From assembly GCA_021793055.1 (NCBI GenBank), contig JAJYTL010000097.1, positions 1 through 9,817 on the forward strand: DNA of 9,817 nucleotides, written 5' to 3'. This DNA comes from Pseudomonadota bacterium (GTDB lineage: Bacteria; Pseudomonadota; Alphaproteobacteria; Ferrovibrionales; Ferrovibrionaceae). The position numbers and the translations under genes are program-made. The stretch's first letter is position 1. Every line of letters begins with the position of its first letter. Positions 1 through 6,467 of this stretch are shown one piece after another. Under the pieces are notes generated by a model, which saw only the letters and a list, made by a program, of their open reading frames with translations, had not been told where the DNA came from and did not search any database.

Positions 1-1
1 G

Positions 2-652
2 TGGTGGGGCCCGGTGATCGTCGAATATTACGGCGCGACCGAGGTTGGCGCGGTGACCTTCCACACCTCGGAGGAAGCGCTGGCGAAACCCGGGACCGTG
101 GGCCGAGCGTTGCCGGATGGCGAAGTGCGCATCTACGACCCGGAAGGCCGCGAGTTGCCGGCAGGCCAGATCGGCGAGGTTTATCTCTGGCGCGGCGGCT
201 GGCCGGACTTCACCTATCACGGCTTGGCGGAAAAGCGCGCCGAAATCGGCCGGGACGGCCTGGTGACGGTCGGCGATGTCGGCTATCTCGACGAGGAGGG
301 CTACCTTTTCCTTTGCGACCGCGCGCGCGACATGGTGATCTCGGGCGGCGTCAACATCTATCCGGCCGAGATCGAGGCCGTCCTTATCGGCATGCCCGGC
401 GTCCACGAATGCGCCGTCTTCGGCATTCCCGACAACGAATTCGGCGAGGCGCTTTGCGCCTATATCGAGCCGGCGGCGGACGCGACTTTGAGCGAGGACG
501 CGGTCAAGGCGTTCCTGCGCGCGCGGCTCGCCGACTTCAAGGTGCCGCAGGTGATGAACTTCGTCGCCGGATTGCCGCGTGAGGATTCCGGCAAGATCAT
601 GAAACGCAAGCTCCGCGAGCCCTATTGGGAAAACGCCGGTCGGCGAATCTGA
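2..652 (+). CDS. AMP-forming acyl-CoA synthetase, C-terminal part (5' truncated by window edge)
   Basis: This is an ANL-superfamily ligase that activates a carboxylic acid with ATP to an acyl-adenylate and then transfers the acyl group to CoA. The frame is open from base 2, so the real start lies outside; 216 residues are visible. Seen: YYGATE at about residues 9-14 (adenylate-binding A5 motif); GDVGYLDEEGYLFLCDRARD near residues 91-110 (A7 region, including the Asp that contacts ribose and the hinge); SGGVNIYPAEIE just after (A8); and SGKIMKR near the C-terminus with Lys198 as the adenylation lysine (A10). All C-terminal motifs are intact, so it is not a decayed remnant. Substrate cannot be read from this part; the closest look is to FadD-like/aromatic or steroid acid CoA ligases. 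It ends 76 bases before the next + strand gene, which might be co-transcribed. Confidence 0.9.
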   Translation, partial: WWGPVIVEYYGATEVGAVTFHTSEEALAKPGTVGRALPDGEVRIYDPEGRELPAGQIGEVYLWRGGWPDFTYHGLAEKRAEIGRDGLVTVGDVGYLDEEGYLFLCDRARDMVISGGVNIYPAEIEAVLIGMPGVHECAVFGIPDNEFGEALCAYIEPAADATLSEDAVKAFLRARLADFKVPQVMNFVAGLPREDSGKIMKRKLREPYWENAGRRI

Positions 653-728
653 CCGGGGGGCGACGGCAGGAAACCACCGCGGCGGTTTTGCCGTGGCGAA
701 ATCGTCGCCGCTCGGCCATGATGGCGTC

Positions 729-1328
729 ATGAACGATGTCCGTCTCCATTCCGCGCCGGCGGAACGCAACCGCGAGCCGATCCTGAACGTCCTGCGCGGG
801 CACCTCGGGCGCCAGGGTCTGGTGCTCGAAATCGCCAGCGGTTCCGGCCAGCATGTCGTCCATTTCGCGAGCGCCCTGCCGGCGCTCCATTTTCAGCCGA
901 CCGACCGCGATGCGGCGGCCCGCGCCAGCATCGACGCCCGGATCGCCGAGGCCGGCCTCGGCAACGTCCGCCCGGCGCTCGCGCTCGACGTTACCGCCGA
1001 TCCCTGGCCGCTCGCCGCCGCCGACGCGATGGTCTGCATCAATATGATCCATATCTCACCTTGGGCCGCGACCGAGGGGCTGATGCGCGGCGCGGCGCGC
1101 ACGCTGCCGCGCGGCGGCACGCTGTTTCTCTATGGGCCGTACCGGCGCGATGGCCGGCACACAGCGCCGAGCAACGCCGAATTCGACCAAAGCCTGCGGG
1201 CGCGGAACCCGGAATGGGGCGTCCGCGATCTCGATGCGGTGGTCGAACAGGCGGCGAAGAGCGGCCTGACCCTGATCGCGGTCGAGCCCATGCCGGCGAA
1301 CAATTTCTCGGTCATCTTCCGGAAATAG
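729..1328 (+). CDS. DUF938 family SAM-dependent methyltransferase-like protein
   Basis: This is a 199-residue predicted cytosolic protein of the DUF938 family, a Rossmann-fold methyltransferase-like group without a well-established substrate. Seen: SAPAERNREPIL at residues 8-19 (family N-terminal signature); VLEIASGSGQH at 32-42 (SAM motif I); the acidic Asp60 in PTDRD after strand 2; INMIHISPWAATEG at 104-117; GPYRRDGRHTAPSNAEFD at 136-153; and MPANNFSVIF at the end. These blocks make the family assignment secure. The ATG at 729 is chosen over the in-frame GTG at 693 because family members start just before SAPAERN and the extra 12 residues look non-conserved. No clear Shine-Dalgarno is visible. 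It converges on the ars operon with a 26-base gap. It is not ArsM: it lacks the arsenic-binding cysteines of that family. Confidence 0.88.
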   Translation: MNDVRLHSAPAERNREPILNVLRGHLGRQGLVLEIASGSGQHVVHFASALPALHFQPTDRDAAARASIDARIAEAGLGNVRPALALDVTADPWPLAAADAMVCINMIHISPWAATEGLMRGAARTLPRGGTLFLYGPYRRDGRHTAPSNAEFDQSLRARNPEWGVRDLDAVVEQAAKSGLTLIAVEPMPANNFSVIFRK

Positions 1329-1354
1329 GGGCCGGCGCGGGGGGGCGGTCGTGC

Positions 1355-2437
1355 CTACAGGCCGGCCTCGTACCACCTGCGCGTGATGCGCACGATGCGG
1401 ACCACCGAGAGCATCACCGGCACCTCGACCAGGACCCCGACCACGGTCGCCAGCGCCGCCCCCGACTGAAAGCCAAAAAGGGCGATCGCGGTCGCGACGG
1501 CAAGCTCGAAAAAATTCGATGCGCCGATCAGCGCCGAGGGACCGGCGATGCACCAGGCGACGCCCATCCGCCGATTGACCCAGTACGCGATGCCGGCATT
1601 GAGATAGACCTGCACCAGGATCGGGATGGCGAGAAGAACGATCACCAGGGGCTGCGCCGCGATCTCTTGTCCTTGTAGACCGAACAGCAGGACCAGCGTC
1701 AAGAGAAGCGCCGCGAGCGATAGCGGGCCGAGCGCGGCAAGGGTGCGCGCGAGCGCCGGCGGGCCGCCCCGACGCAGAAGCAGCGCGCGCCAGGTCTGGG
1801 CCGCCGTGACCGGCACGACGATATAGAGAACGACGGAAAGCAGCAGCGTGTTCCACGGTACCGTGATCGCGGAGATGCCGAGCAGGAGCCCAACGATCGG
1901 CGCGAAGGCGAAGACCATGATGGCGTCGTTCAGGGCCACTTGGCTCAGGGTGAAATGCGGCTCGCCGTCGACCAGACGCGACCAGACAAAGACCATGGCG
2001 GTGCAGGGCGCCGCGGCGAGCAGAATCAGGCCCGCGATATAGCTCTCGATCTGGCCGGCGGGCAGCAGCGGCCGGAACAGATGGCCGATGAAAAGCCAGC
2101 CGAGCAGGGCCATGGAAAACGGCTTGATCATCCAGTTGACGCCGACGGTGGTGACGATGCCCCGCCAATGGCCGCTAACCTCGCGCAGCGCGGCGGGGTC
2201 GATTTTGAGCAGCATCGGCACGATCATCAACCAGACCAGAACCGCGACCGGGAGATTGACCTCGGCCACGGTCGCGTCGCCGATGCGCTGGAAGAGGCCG
2301 GGCATCGCTTGGCCGAGGACGATGCCGGCAACGATGCAAAGCGCGACCCAAAGCGTCAGCCAGCGCTCGAACAGGTTGAGCCGCTTCGGTTCCGGCGTCG
2401 GGCACGCGCCGGCTTCTGTCATCGCGTCGTCGGTCAT
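1355..2437 (-). CDS. acr3: ACR3 family arsenite efflux transporter
   Basis: This is an inner-membrane arsenite [As(OH)3/As(III)] exporter of the ACR3/BART superfamily, 360 residues, with about ten hydrophobic segments between residues 25 and 350. Diagnostic blocks: APCTAMVFVWS at 143-153 with the conserved Cys145 essential for transport in characterised ACR3 proteins; ALNDAIMVFAFAPIVGLLLG at 168-187; PSALIGASNFFELAVATAI at 300-318; and GVLVEVPVML at 334-343 with Glu338. The start is the ATG at 2437. The frame stays open upstream, but there it only mirrors the preceding arsC gene. It begins 11 bases after the glutaredoxin-type arsC stop, so it is the last gene of the ars operon, exporting the As(III) made by the two reductases and by ArsI. 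No rho-independent terminator is visible after its stop, where it meets the convergent DUF938 gene. Confidence 0.95.
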   Translation of the reverse strand: MTDDAMTEAGACPTPEPKRLNLFERWLTLWVALCIVAGIVLGQAMPGLFQRIGDATVAEVNLPVAVLVWLMIVPMLLKIDPAALREVSGHWRGIVTTVGVNWMIKPFSMALLGWLFIGHLFRPLLPAGQIESYIAGLILLAAAPCTAMVFVWSRLVDGEPHFTLSQVALNDAIMVFAFAPIVGLLLGISAITVPWNTLLLSVVLYIVVPVTAAQTWRALLLRRGGPPALARTLAALGPLSLAALLLTLVLLFGLQGQEIAAQPLVIVLLAIPILVQVYLNAGIAYWVNRRMGVAWCIAGPSALIGASNFFELAVATAIALFGFQSGAALATVVGVLVEVPVMLSVVRIVRITRRWYEAGL

Positions 2438-2448
2438 GGCGCGGCCAC

Positions 2449-2814
2449 TCAGGTTTGTTGCGGAACGGGGAGGAGATCGAGAACGGTCTCGGCCGGGCGG
2501 CAGAGCTTGGCGCCGCGCGGGGTGACGACGATGGGTCGCTCGATCAGGATCGGATGCACCAGCATCAGATCGATCAACTGATCGTCCGTCCACTTGGCGT
2601 CGCCGAGGCCAAGGTCGTCATAGGGCGTGCCCTTGCGCCGCAACAGATCGCGCGCGGTCTTGCCCATCTGCGCGATCAGCTCCTTGAGCCGGGCGCGCGA
2701 CGGCGGTGCGATCAGATAGAGGATGATGGTGGGCTCGATTCCGGCCTGGCGGATCAAGGCCAACACGCGCCGCGACGTGCCGCAGGCCGGGTTGTGGTAG
2801 ATGGTGACGGTCAT
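2449..2814 (-). CDS. arsC: Arsenate reductase, glutaredoxin-dependent (ArsC family, E. coli plasmid type)
   Basis: Reduces arsenate to arsenite using glutathione/glutaredoxin; cytosolic, thioredoxin-like ArsC/Spx fold. The 121 residues closely follow the E. coli R773 ArsC pattern: TIYHNPACGTSR at 4-15 with the catalytic Cys11; EPTIILYL at 27-34; and the three arsenate-binding arginines equivalent to R60, R94 and R107 of the E. coli enzyme at Arg59, Arg93 and Arg106, in LLRRK, ILIERPIVVTP and KLCRPAE. It stops at the end of the core and lacks the roughly 20-residue C-terminal tail of the 141-residue E. coli protein, which carries no catalytic residue. The start ATG overlaps the stop of the upstream reductase as ATGA (2811-2814), a sign of translational coupling, with an AAGG ribosome-binding sequence just upstream. 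A YffB-like function is less likely given the ars context. Confidence 0.95.
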   Translation of the reverse strand: MTVTIYHNPACGTSRRVLALIRQAGIEPTIILYLIAPPSRARLKELIAQMGKTARDLLRRKGTPYDDLGLGDAKWTDDQLIDLMLVHPILIERPIVVTPRGAKLCRPAETVLDLLPVPQQT

Positions 2815-3338
2815 GACGCCTTGTCCTTCGTCGCCGCGTCGTCGCGGAGGCCGCCGATCTCGATCACGCGGGCTTGCTTTTCGGCGCGGTTCAAGTCGCG
2901 CTCGTGGAGCGCGACGAAGAGCTGGATGCGCCGTTCCAGCATGCGCACGGCGTCACGGAAGGCCTGCATCTGCTGCGTCTCGCTGCCCCTGACCGCGGCC
3001 GGATCGGGAATGCCCCAATGGGCGGTGATCGGATGGCCGGGCCAGATCGGGCACACCTCGCCGGCCGCCTGATCGCAAACCGTGAAGACGTAGTCCATGG
3101 ACGGCGCGTCGGGCCGGGCGAACTCCTCCCAGCCCTTGGAGCGCAGCCCCTCGGTCGGCAGGCCGACCTGTTTGAGCAGCCGGATGGCCAAGGGATGCAC
3201 CGCGCCTTTCGGTTGCGAACCCGCGCTCCAGCCCTTGAAGCGGCCCTTGCCCCAATGATCCAGAAGACGCTCGGCAATAATGCTTCGCACCGAATTGCCG
3301 GTACAGAGAAAGAGCACGTTGCTCGCGGGTTTCGACAT
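2811..3338 (-). CDS. arsC: Arsenate reductase, low-molecular-weight tyrosine phosphatase type (thioredoxin-coupled)
   Basis: This is a second arsenate reductase, unrelated in fold to its neighbour: the LMW-PTPase-like ArsC (S. aureus pI258/B. subtilis type). It forms an arseno-Cys adduct in a P-loop and passes the oxidation through a cysteine relay to thioredoxin. Seen in 175 residues: NVLFLCTGNSVRSIIAE at 7-23 with the CX5R loop (Cys12 to Arg18); VCDQAAGEVCP with Cys88 and Cys95 matching the Cys82/Cys89 pair of the S. aureus enzyme; and the general-acid Asp112 in GIPDPAA. A C-terminal extension of about 40 residues (136-175) goes beyond the 131-residue Gram-positive form and is common in proteobacterial members. 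The ATG at 3338 is preferred; a GTG at 3350 overlaps the arsI stop as GTGA and would add four residues. A pure phosphatase role is unlikely because all three redox cysteines are present. Confidence 0.93.
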   Translation of the reverse strand: MSKPASNVLFLCTGNSVRSIIAERLLDHWGKGRFKGWSAGSQPKGAVHPLAIRLLKQVGLPTEGLRSKGWEEFARPDAPSMDYVFTVCDQAAGEVCPIWPGHPITAHWGIPDPAAVRGSETQQMQAFRDAVRMLERRIQLFVALHERDLNRAEKQARVIEIGGLRDDAATKDKAS

Positions 3339-3346
3339 CGCGGATC

Positions 3347-3847
3347 TCACGCCGTCGTGGCAGGGCAGCAGGCGGGCTTGGGCTCGCCTCGCTCGCCGGC
3401 CAAGGCTGCCTTCGATGGGCCGCAGCAGGCCGTGGTTCCGGCGCCGTCATTGAGCGGCGCGCTGGCGGCGCTGCGGCCGTAGACCGTGCTTTCGCCATGG
3501 GTGAGAAAGGTTTCCCACGCGATGCCCTCCGGATCGGCGATCCATTGCTTGTCGGAGTTCGCGTAGCAGCAGGTCGTTGCCCGCTCCTCGACGATCGGCA
3601 GTTCGGCCTCGGCCAAGCGGCCGAAGACCTCGTCGAGCTCGGCCGCGTTCTCGACCTGGATGCCGAGGTGCGCGAGGCCGGGATCGGCGCCGCGTTTCGA
3701 GATCGCGAAGTTGACGCGCGGATCGTCCAGCATCCACTTCGCGTAATCGCCCTTAAGCACCGTTGGTTCAGCGTCGAAGAGCGTGGAATAGAAGCGGACC
3801 GATTGGTCGAGGTCCGAGACCGAGACATGCACATGCAGGCGTTTCAT
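3347..3847 (-). CDS. arsI: ArsI/CadI family VOC protein, probable organoarsenical C-As lyase
   Basis: This is a vicinal-oxygen-chelate dioxygenase-like protein of the ArsI/CadI family. ArsI cleaves the carbon-arsenic bond of trivalent organoarsenicals such as MAs(III) with Fe(II) and O2, giving As(III). Seen in 166 residues: His5 in MKRLHVHVSV, His60 in LAHLGIQV and Glu112 in AWETF match the metal ligands reported for Thermomonospora ArsI (H5, H62, E115), and the adjacent Cys93-Cys94 in TTCCYANSDKQW match its substrate-binding cysteine pair. Beyond the VOC domain is an Ala/Gly/Pro-rich tail of about 45 residues with two further CC pairs (141-142 and 160-161). The ATG at 3847 overlaps the arsR stop as ATGA (3844-3847), with GGAG six bases upstream. 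The CadI (cadmium-induced) label is the alternative; ars-operon context and the substrate cysteines favour ArsI. Confidence 0.9.
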   Translation of the reverse strand: MKRLHVHVSVSDLDQSVRFYSTLFDAEPTVLKGDYAKWMLDDPRVNFAISKRGADPGLAHLGIQVENAAELDEVFGRLAEAELPIVEERATTCCYANSDKQWIADPEGIAWETFLTHGESTVYGRSAASAPLNDGAGTTACCGPSKAALAGERGEPKPACCPATTA

Positions 3848-4209
3848 GCGGATCTCCGTTTGGCGAGGCCGCGTGCCGCGGCCGAGGGAAGGGCCGGGTT
3901 GCAGGCCGGAGTGCAAGCCACCTTGCCCTGGCCGCAACAGTTTTCCGTAAGGTAGACGACAAGGTCGTTCATCGCCGCGAAGTCGGCAGCGTAAATGAGC
4001 TGCCGCCCGACGCGGCGTTGCGCGACCAGGCCGGCACGCACCAGCGCTTGGGTATGAAAGGTGAGCGAGGAGGGCGGCACCCGCAGCCGATCGGCGATGA
4101 CGCCGGCGGAGAGCCCGTCGGGGCCGGTCTCCACCAGCAGCCGATAGAGCGCCAGCCGGTGCTCGTGCGCAAGCGCGCCCAAGGCCTTGACCGCTGGCGT
4201 CGTCCTCAT
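3844..4209 (-). CDS. arsR: ArsR/SmtB family As(III)-responsive repressor
   Basis: This is a 121-residue winged-helix repressor that binds the ars promoter as a dimer and leaves it on binding As(III)/Sb(III). Seen: ALAHEHRLALYRLLVETGPDG at 12-32; the recognition helix region PPSSLTFHTQALVRAGLV at 45-62; the wing QRRVGRQLIYAAD at 64-76; and a Cys-rich C-terminus, YLTENCCGQGKVACTPAC, with Cys91, Cys92, Cys99 and Cys103. It lacks the ELCVCDL-type helix-3 site of R773 ArsR. The C-terminal vicinal cysteines instead resemble the As(III) site of Acidithiobacillus ferrooxidans ArsR (C95, C96, C102). The ATG at 4209 is preceded by a strong GGAGGG, and the promoter and operator lie directly upstream, so longer upstream starts are rejected. 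It is the first gene of the operon and is autoregulated, by inference from the operator position. Confidence 0.95.
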   Translation of the reverse strand: MRTTPAVKALGALAHEHRLALYRLLVETGPDGLSAGVIADRLRVPPSSLTFHTQALVRAGLVAQRRVGRQLIYAADFAAMNDLVVYLTENCCGQGKVACTPACNPALPSAAARGLAKRRSA

Positions 4210-4223
4210 GGAACCCTCCGATA

Positions 4224-4241
4224 ATTCGACTAAAGTCGAAT
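4224..4241. promoter_or_regulatory. ArsR operator, inverted repeat ATTCGAC-TAAA-GTCGAAT
   Basis: Perfect 7-bp inverted repeat with a 4-base centre (arms 4224-4230 and 4235-4241). One arm overlaps the -10 box and the rest covers the expected transcription start, so a bound dimer would block RNA polymerase. AT-rich imperfect palindromes of this kind at the -10 are typical ArsR/SmtB operators. Assignment to ArsR is inferred from position. Confidence 0.82.
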
Positions 4242-4266
4242 ATATTGCGGCGCCGACTTGTGTCAA
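4239..4266 (-). promoter_or_regulatory. sigma70-type promoter of the ars operon
   Basis: Read on the minus strand, a perfect -35 TTGACA (4266-4261) is followed by a 16-base spacer and a TATATT -10 box (4244-4239, one mismatch to TATAAT). The GGAGGG ribosome-binding site and arsR ATG follow about 20-30 bases downstream. The near-consensus boxes imply a strong promoter needing tight repression, which fits the overlapping operator. Confidence 0.85.
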
Positions 4267-4345
4267 GCGGGATGCGCGGGTCGCCAAAGCATTCGGCGGT
4301 GGCGCGCCAACGGCAAACGGTCGGCCGCGTTCGGGACGGCGCCCA

Positions 4346-6451
4346 TTATTCGTAGCGGAGCGCCTCGATCGGGTTGAGGCGCGACGCCTTCCGCGCCGGG
4401 TAATAGCCGAAAAAGACGCCAACCGCGGCCGAAAACAGGAAGCCGCCCAGAACCGCCGTCGGCGAGAGCAACGTCGGCCAATGGGCGATGCCGGCGATCA
4501 GCATCGATACCACGACGCCGCCAACGATTCCGGCGAAGCCGCCGGCGACGCTGAGCAAGACGGCCTCGACGAGAAACTGGAACAGCACATGGATGCGGCG
4601 CGCGCCGATCGCCATGCGGAGGCCGATCTCGCGCGTGCGCTCGGTAACGGAAACAAGCAGAATGTTCATGATGCCGATGCCGCCGACGAGAAGCGCGATC
4701 GAGGCGACAATCGCGAGCAGGAGGGCCATGATCCGGCTCGATCCCTTCGCCGCCTCGGCGATCTGGCTCAGGTTGCGTACCGCGAAGTCGGCGGTGTCGC
4801 CGGGGCGAATGCGATGCCGGCGCATCAGCGTCGCGGTGATCTGGCGGATCGCGGTTTGCACCAGCTCGGGCCGCGTCGCCTGCGCGAAGATGAGGTTCAC
4901 GTAGCCGGTGAGCCGGGGCGGGATGCCGTAGGGGTTGACCGGGGCCGGGAAAACGCTGTTCAAGGTGCTTTGTGCCTGCGTCGGCGCCGCGACGCCGAGG
5001 ACCTTGCGTTCCGCCGAGGTAAAGGGGATCAACACCACGTCGTCCTGATCCTGGCCAAAGGCGCTTTGGCCCTTGGCGGCGAGAACGCCAACCACCCGCA
5101 TCGGCGAGCCCTTGACGAGGATCATCGCGCCGATCGGATTTTCGTAGCTGCGAAAGAGTTGTTGGCGCACGGTCGCGCCGATCAAGGCGACCATGGCGGC
5201 GCCGCTCTCGTCGCTGGCGGTGAGGCCACGGCCTTCGGCGATGCGCCAGTTCGAAAGCCTGAGGTAGGCCGGCGTTACGCCCTGGATGCTCGTGCTCCAG
5301 TTCTGGTTGGCGTACTGGATCTGGCCAAGCTGGCGGATCACGTAGCTCACCGCGCCGATCGCGGGATCGTCGCGCAGGATCGCCTGCGCGTCCATGACGG
5401 TGAGGGTCGAGGCGCTGCCGAACCCGGCGCGGACGCCGCTCGCGGTGGTCGCGCCGGGAACGACGATGAGAAGGTTGGTGCCGAGGCTCTCGATCTGGCG
5501 CCTCACCGCCTCGTTCGCGCCCTGGCCGACGGCGACCATGGCGATCAGCGCCGCGACGCCGATGAAGACGCCAAGCGTCGTCAGCGCCGAGCGCAGCTTG
5601 TTGCGGCCGATGGTCTGCGCCGCCGCCGCGACGATCATGGTGGTGAAGGCCCAGAACGGTCCGGTCACGGAAATCTCGGCGAGCCCCTCGGCCTTGTGCT
5701 TGCGAAAGCGCGGCGACACGCCGGCGACGGCGCCCGGTTCCGATGCCGTCGCGGCATTTCGCCGGTCCGAGACGATTTGTCCGTCGCGCATGGTAATGAC
5801 GCGATCGCCGAATGCCGCGACGTCGGCCTCATGGGTCACGACGATGACGGTGACGCCCTGCTCGCGGTTCAGCGTGCGGAGCATCTGCATGATCTCGTGC
5901 GAGCTCCGGGTGTCGAGGTTGCCCGTGGGCTCGTCGGCGAGCAGAACAGTCGGTCCGTTGATCAGGGCGCGCGCGATGGCGACCCGCTGCTGCTGGCCGC
6001 CGGAAAGCTGGCTCGGACTGTTGTGTTCGCGCCCTTCCAGGCCGACGAAGCGAAGCGCGTCCCTCGCTTCGGCTACGCGCGCATCGCGTTCGGTAGGCCC
6101 CGAGGCGGCATAAATGAGCGGCAACGCGACATTTTCGAGCGCGCTCGTGCGCGGCAGAAGGTTGAAGCTTTGAAACACGAATCCGACACGCTCGCTGCGG
6201 ATGCGGGCTAGTTCCGGTTCGTCGAGCCCCGCGACATCGATTCCCTCGAAGAAGTAACCACCCTGGCTTGGCCGGTCGAGACAACCGATGACGTTCATCA
6301 GGGTCGACTTGCCGGAGCCGGAGGCGCCCATGATGGCGACGAACTCGCCGCGCTCGATGGTCAGGTTGACGCGATCGAGGGCACGCAGCTCGACGCCACC
6401 CAAGAGATAGATGCGCGAGATGTTCCGCAGTTCGAGGATCGGCTGGCTCAT
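4346..6451 (-). CDS. macB: MacB-like ABC transporter, fused ATPase and permease
   Basis: This is a type VII (mechanotransmission) ABC transporter that uses cytoplasmic ATP hydrolysis to push periplasmic substrates through a MacA adaptor and an outer-membrane channel. Seen in 701 residues: Walker A GASGSGKST at 42-50; Q-loop Gln94 in VFQSFNLLP; signature LSGGQQQ at 149-155; Walker B VLLADEP at 169-175 with catalytic Glu174; and His207 in VVTHE. A linker follows to TM1 (about 287-310), then a periplasmic MacB core domain (about 311-570), then three clustered TM segments (about 574-600, 622-653, 664-685) with the FtsX-like TERTREIGLRMAIGA at 603-617 and terminal ARKASRLNPIEALRYE. It is slightly longer than E. 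coli MacB (648 residues). The ATG at 6451 is 16 bases after the macA stop, so the two genes form one operon; no clear Shine-Dalgarno is visible. Substrate is unknown: macrolide, peptide, siderophore or haem-type cargo are all known in the family. Confidence 0.93.
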   Translation of the reverse strand: MSQPILELRNISRIYLLGGVELRALDRVNLTIERGEFVAIMGASGSGKSTLMNVIGCLDRPSQGGYFFEGIDVAGLDEPELARIRSERVGFVFQSFNLLPRTSALENVALPLIYAASGPTERDARVAEARDALRFVGLEGREHNSPSQLSGGQQQRVAIARALINGPTVLLADEPTGNLDTRSSHEIMQMLRTLNREQGVTVIVVTHEADVAAFGDRVITMRDGQIVSDRRNAATASEPGAVAGVSPRFRKHKAEGLAEISVTGPFWAFTTMIVAAAAQTIGRNKLRSALTTLGVFIGVAALIAMVAVGQGANEAVRRQIESLGTNLLIVVPGATTASGVRAGFGSASTLTVMDAQAILRDDPAIGAVSYVIRQLGQIQYANQNWSTSIQGVTPAYLRLSNWRIAEGRGLTASDESGAAMVALIGATVRQQLFRSYENPIGAMILVKGSPMRVVGVLAAKGQSAFGQDQDDVVLIPFTSAERKVLGVAAPTQAQSTLNSVFPAPVNPYGIPPRLTGYVNLIFAQATRPELVQTAIRQITATLMRRHRIRPGDTADFAVRNLSQIAEAAKGSSRIMALLLAIVASIALLVGGIGIMNILLVSVTERTREIGLRMAIGARRIHVLFQFLVEAVLLSVAGGFAGIVGGVVVSMLIAGIAHWPTLLSPTAVLGGFLFSAAVGVFFGYYPARKASRLNPIEALRYE

Positions 6452-6467
6452 GGCGCGGCGGCCGCCG

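Noticed and set aside
20..30. GTCGAATATTA resembling half of the ArsR operator
   Set aside because: It lies inside the acyl-CoA synthetase coding frame with no partner arm; chance match.
1329..1354. Bidirectional terminator between the DUF938 gene and acr3
   Set aside because: Only a loose GGCCGGC/GCCGGCC pairing extending into acr3 and no T-tract; not convincing.
1940..2581. Open + strand frame opposite acr3 and arsC
   Set aside because: Low-complexity Gln/Asp/Arg-rich antisense translation; the minus strand has clear ACR3 and ArsC signatures.
4300..4320. TGGCGCGCCA palindrome between macB and the ars promoter as a macB terminator
   Set aside because: The 10-base palindrome does not extend, has no loop and no T-tract.
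4187..6211. A 674-codon open frame on the + strand antisense to macB and across the ars promoter
   Set aside because: Its translation is an Arg/Asp/Ala/His-rich mirror of the GC-rich macB coding frame with no domain, while the minus frame shows every ABC motif. It also runs through the arsR promoter.
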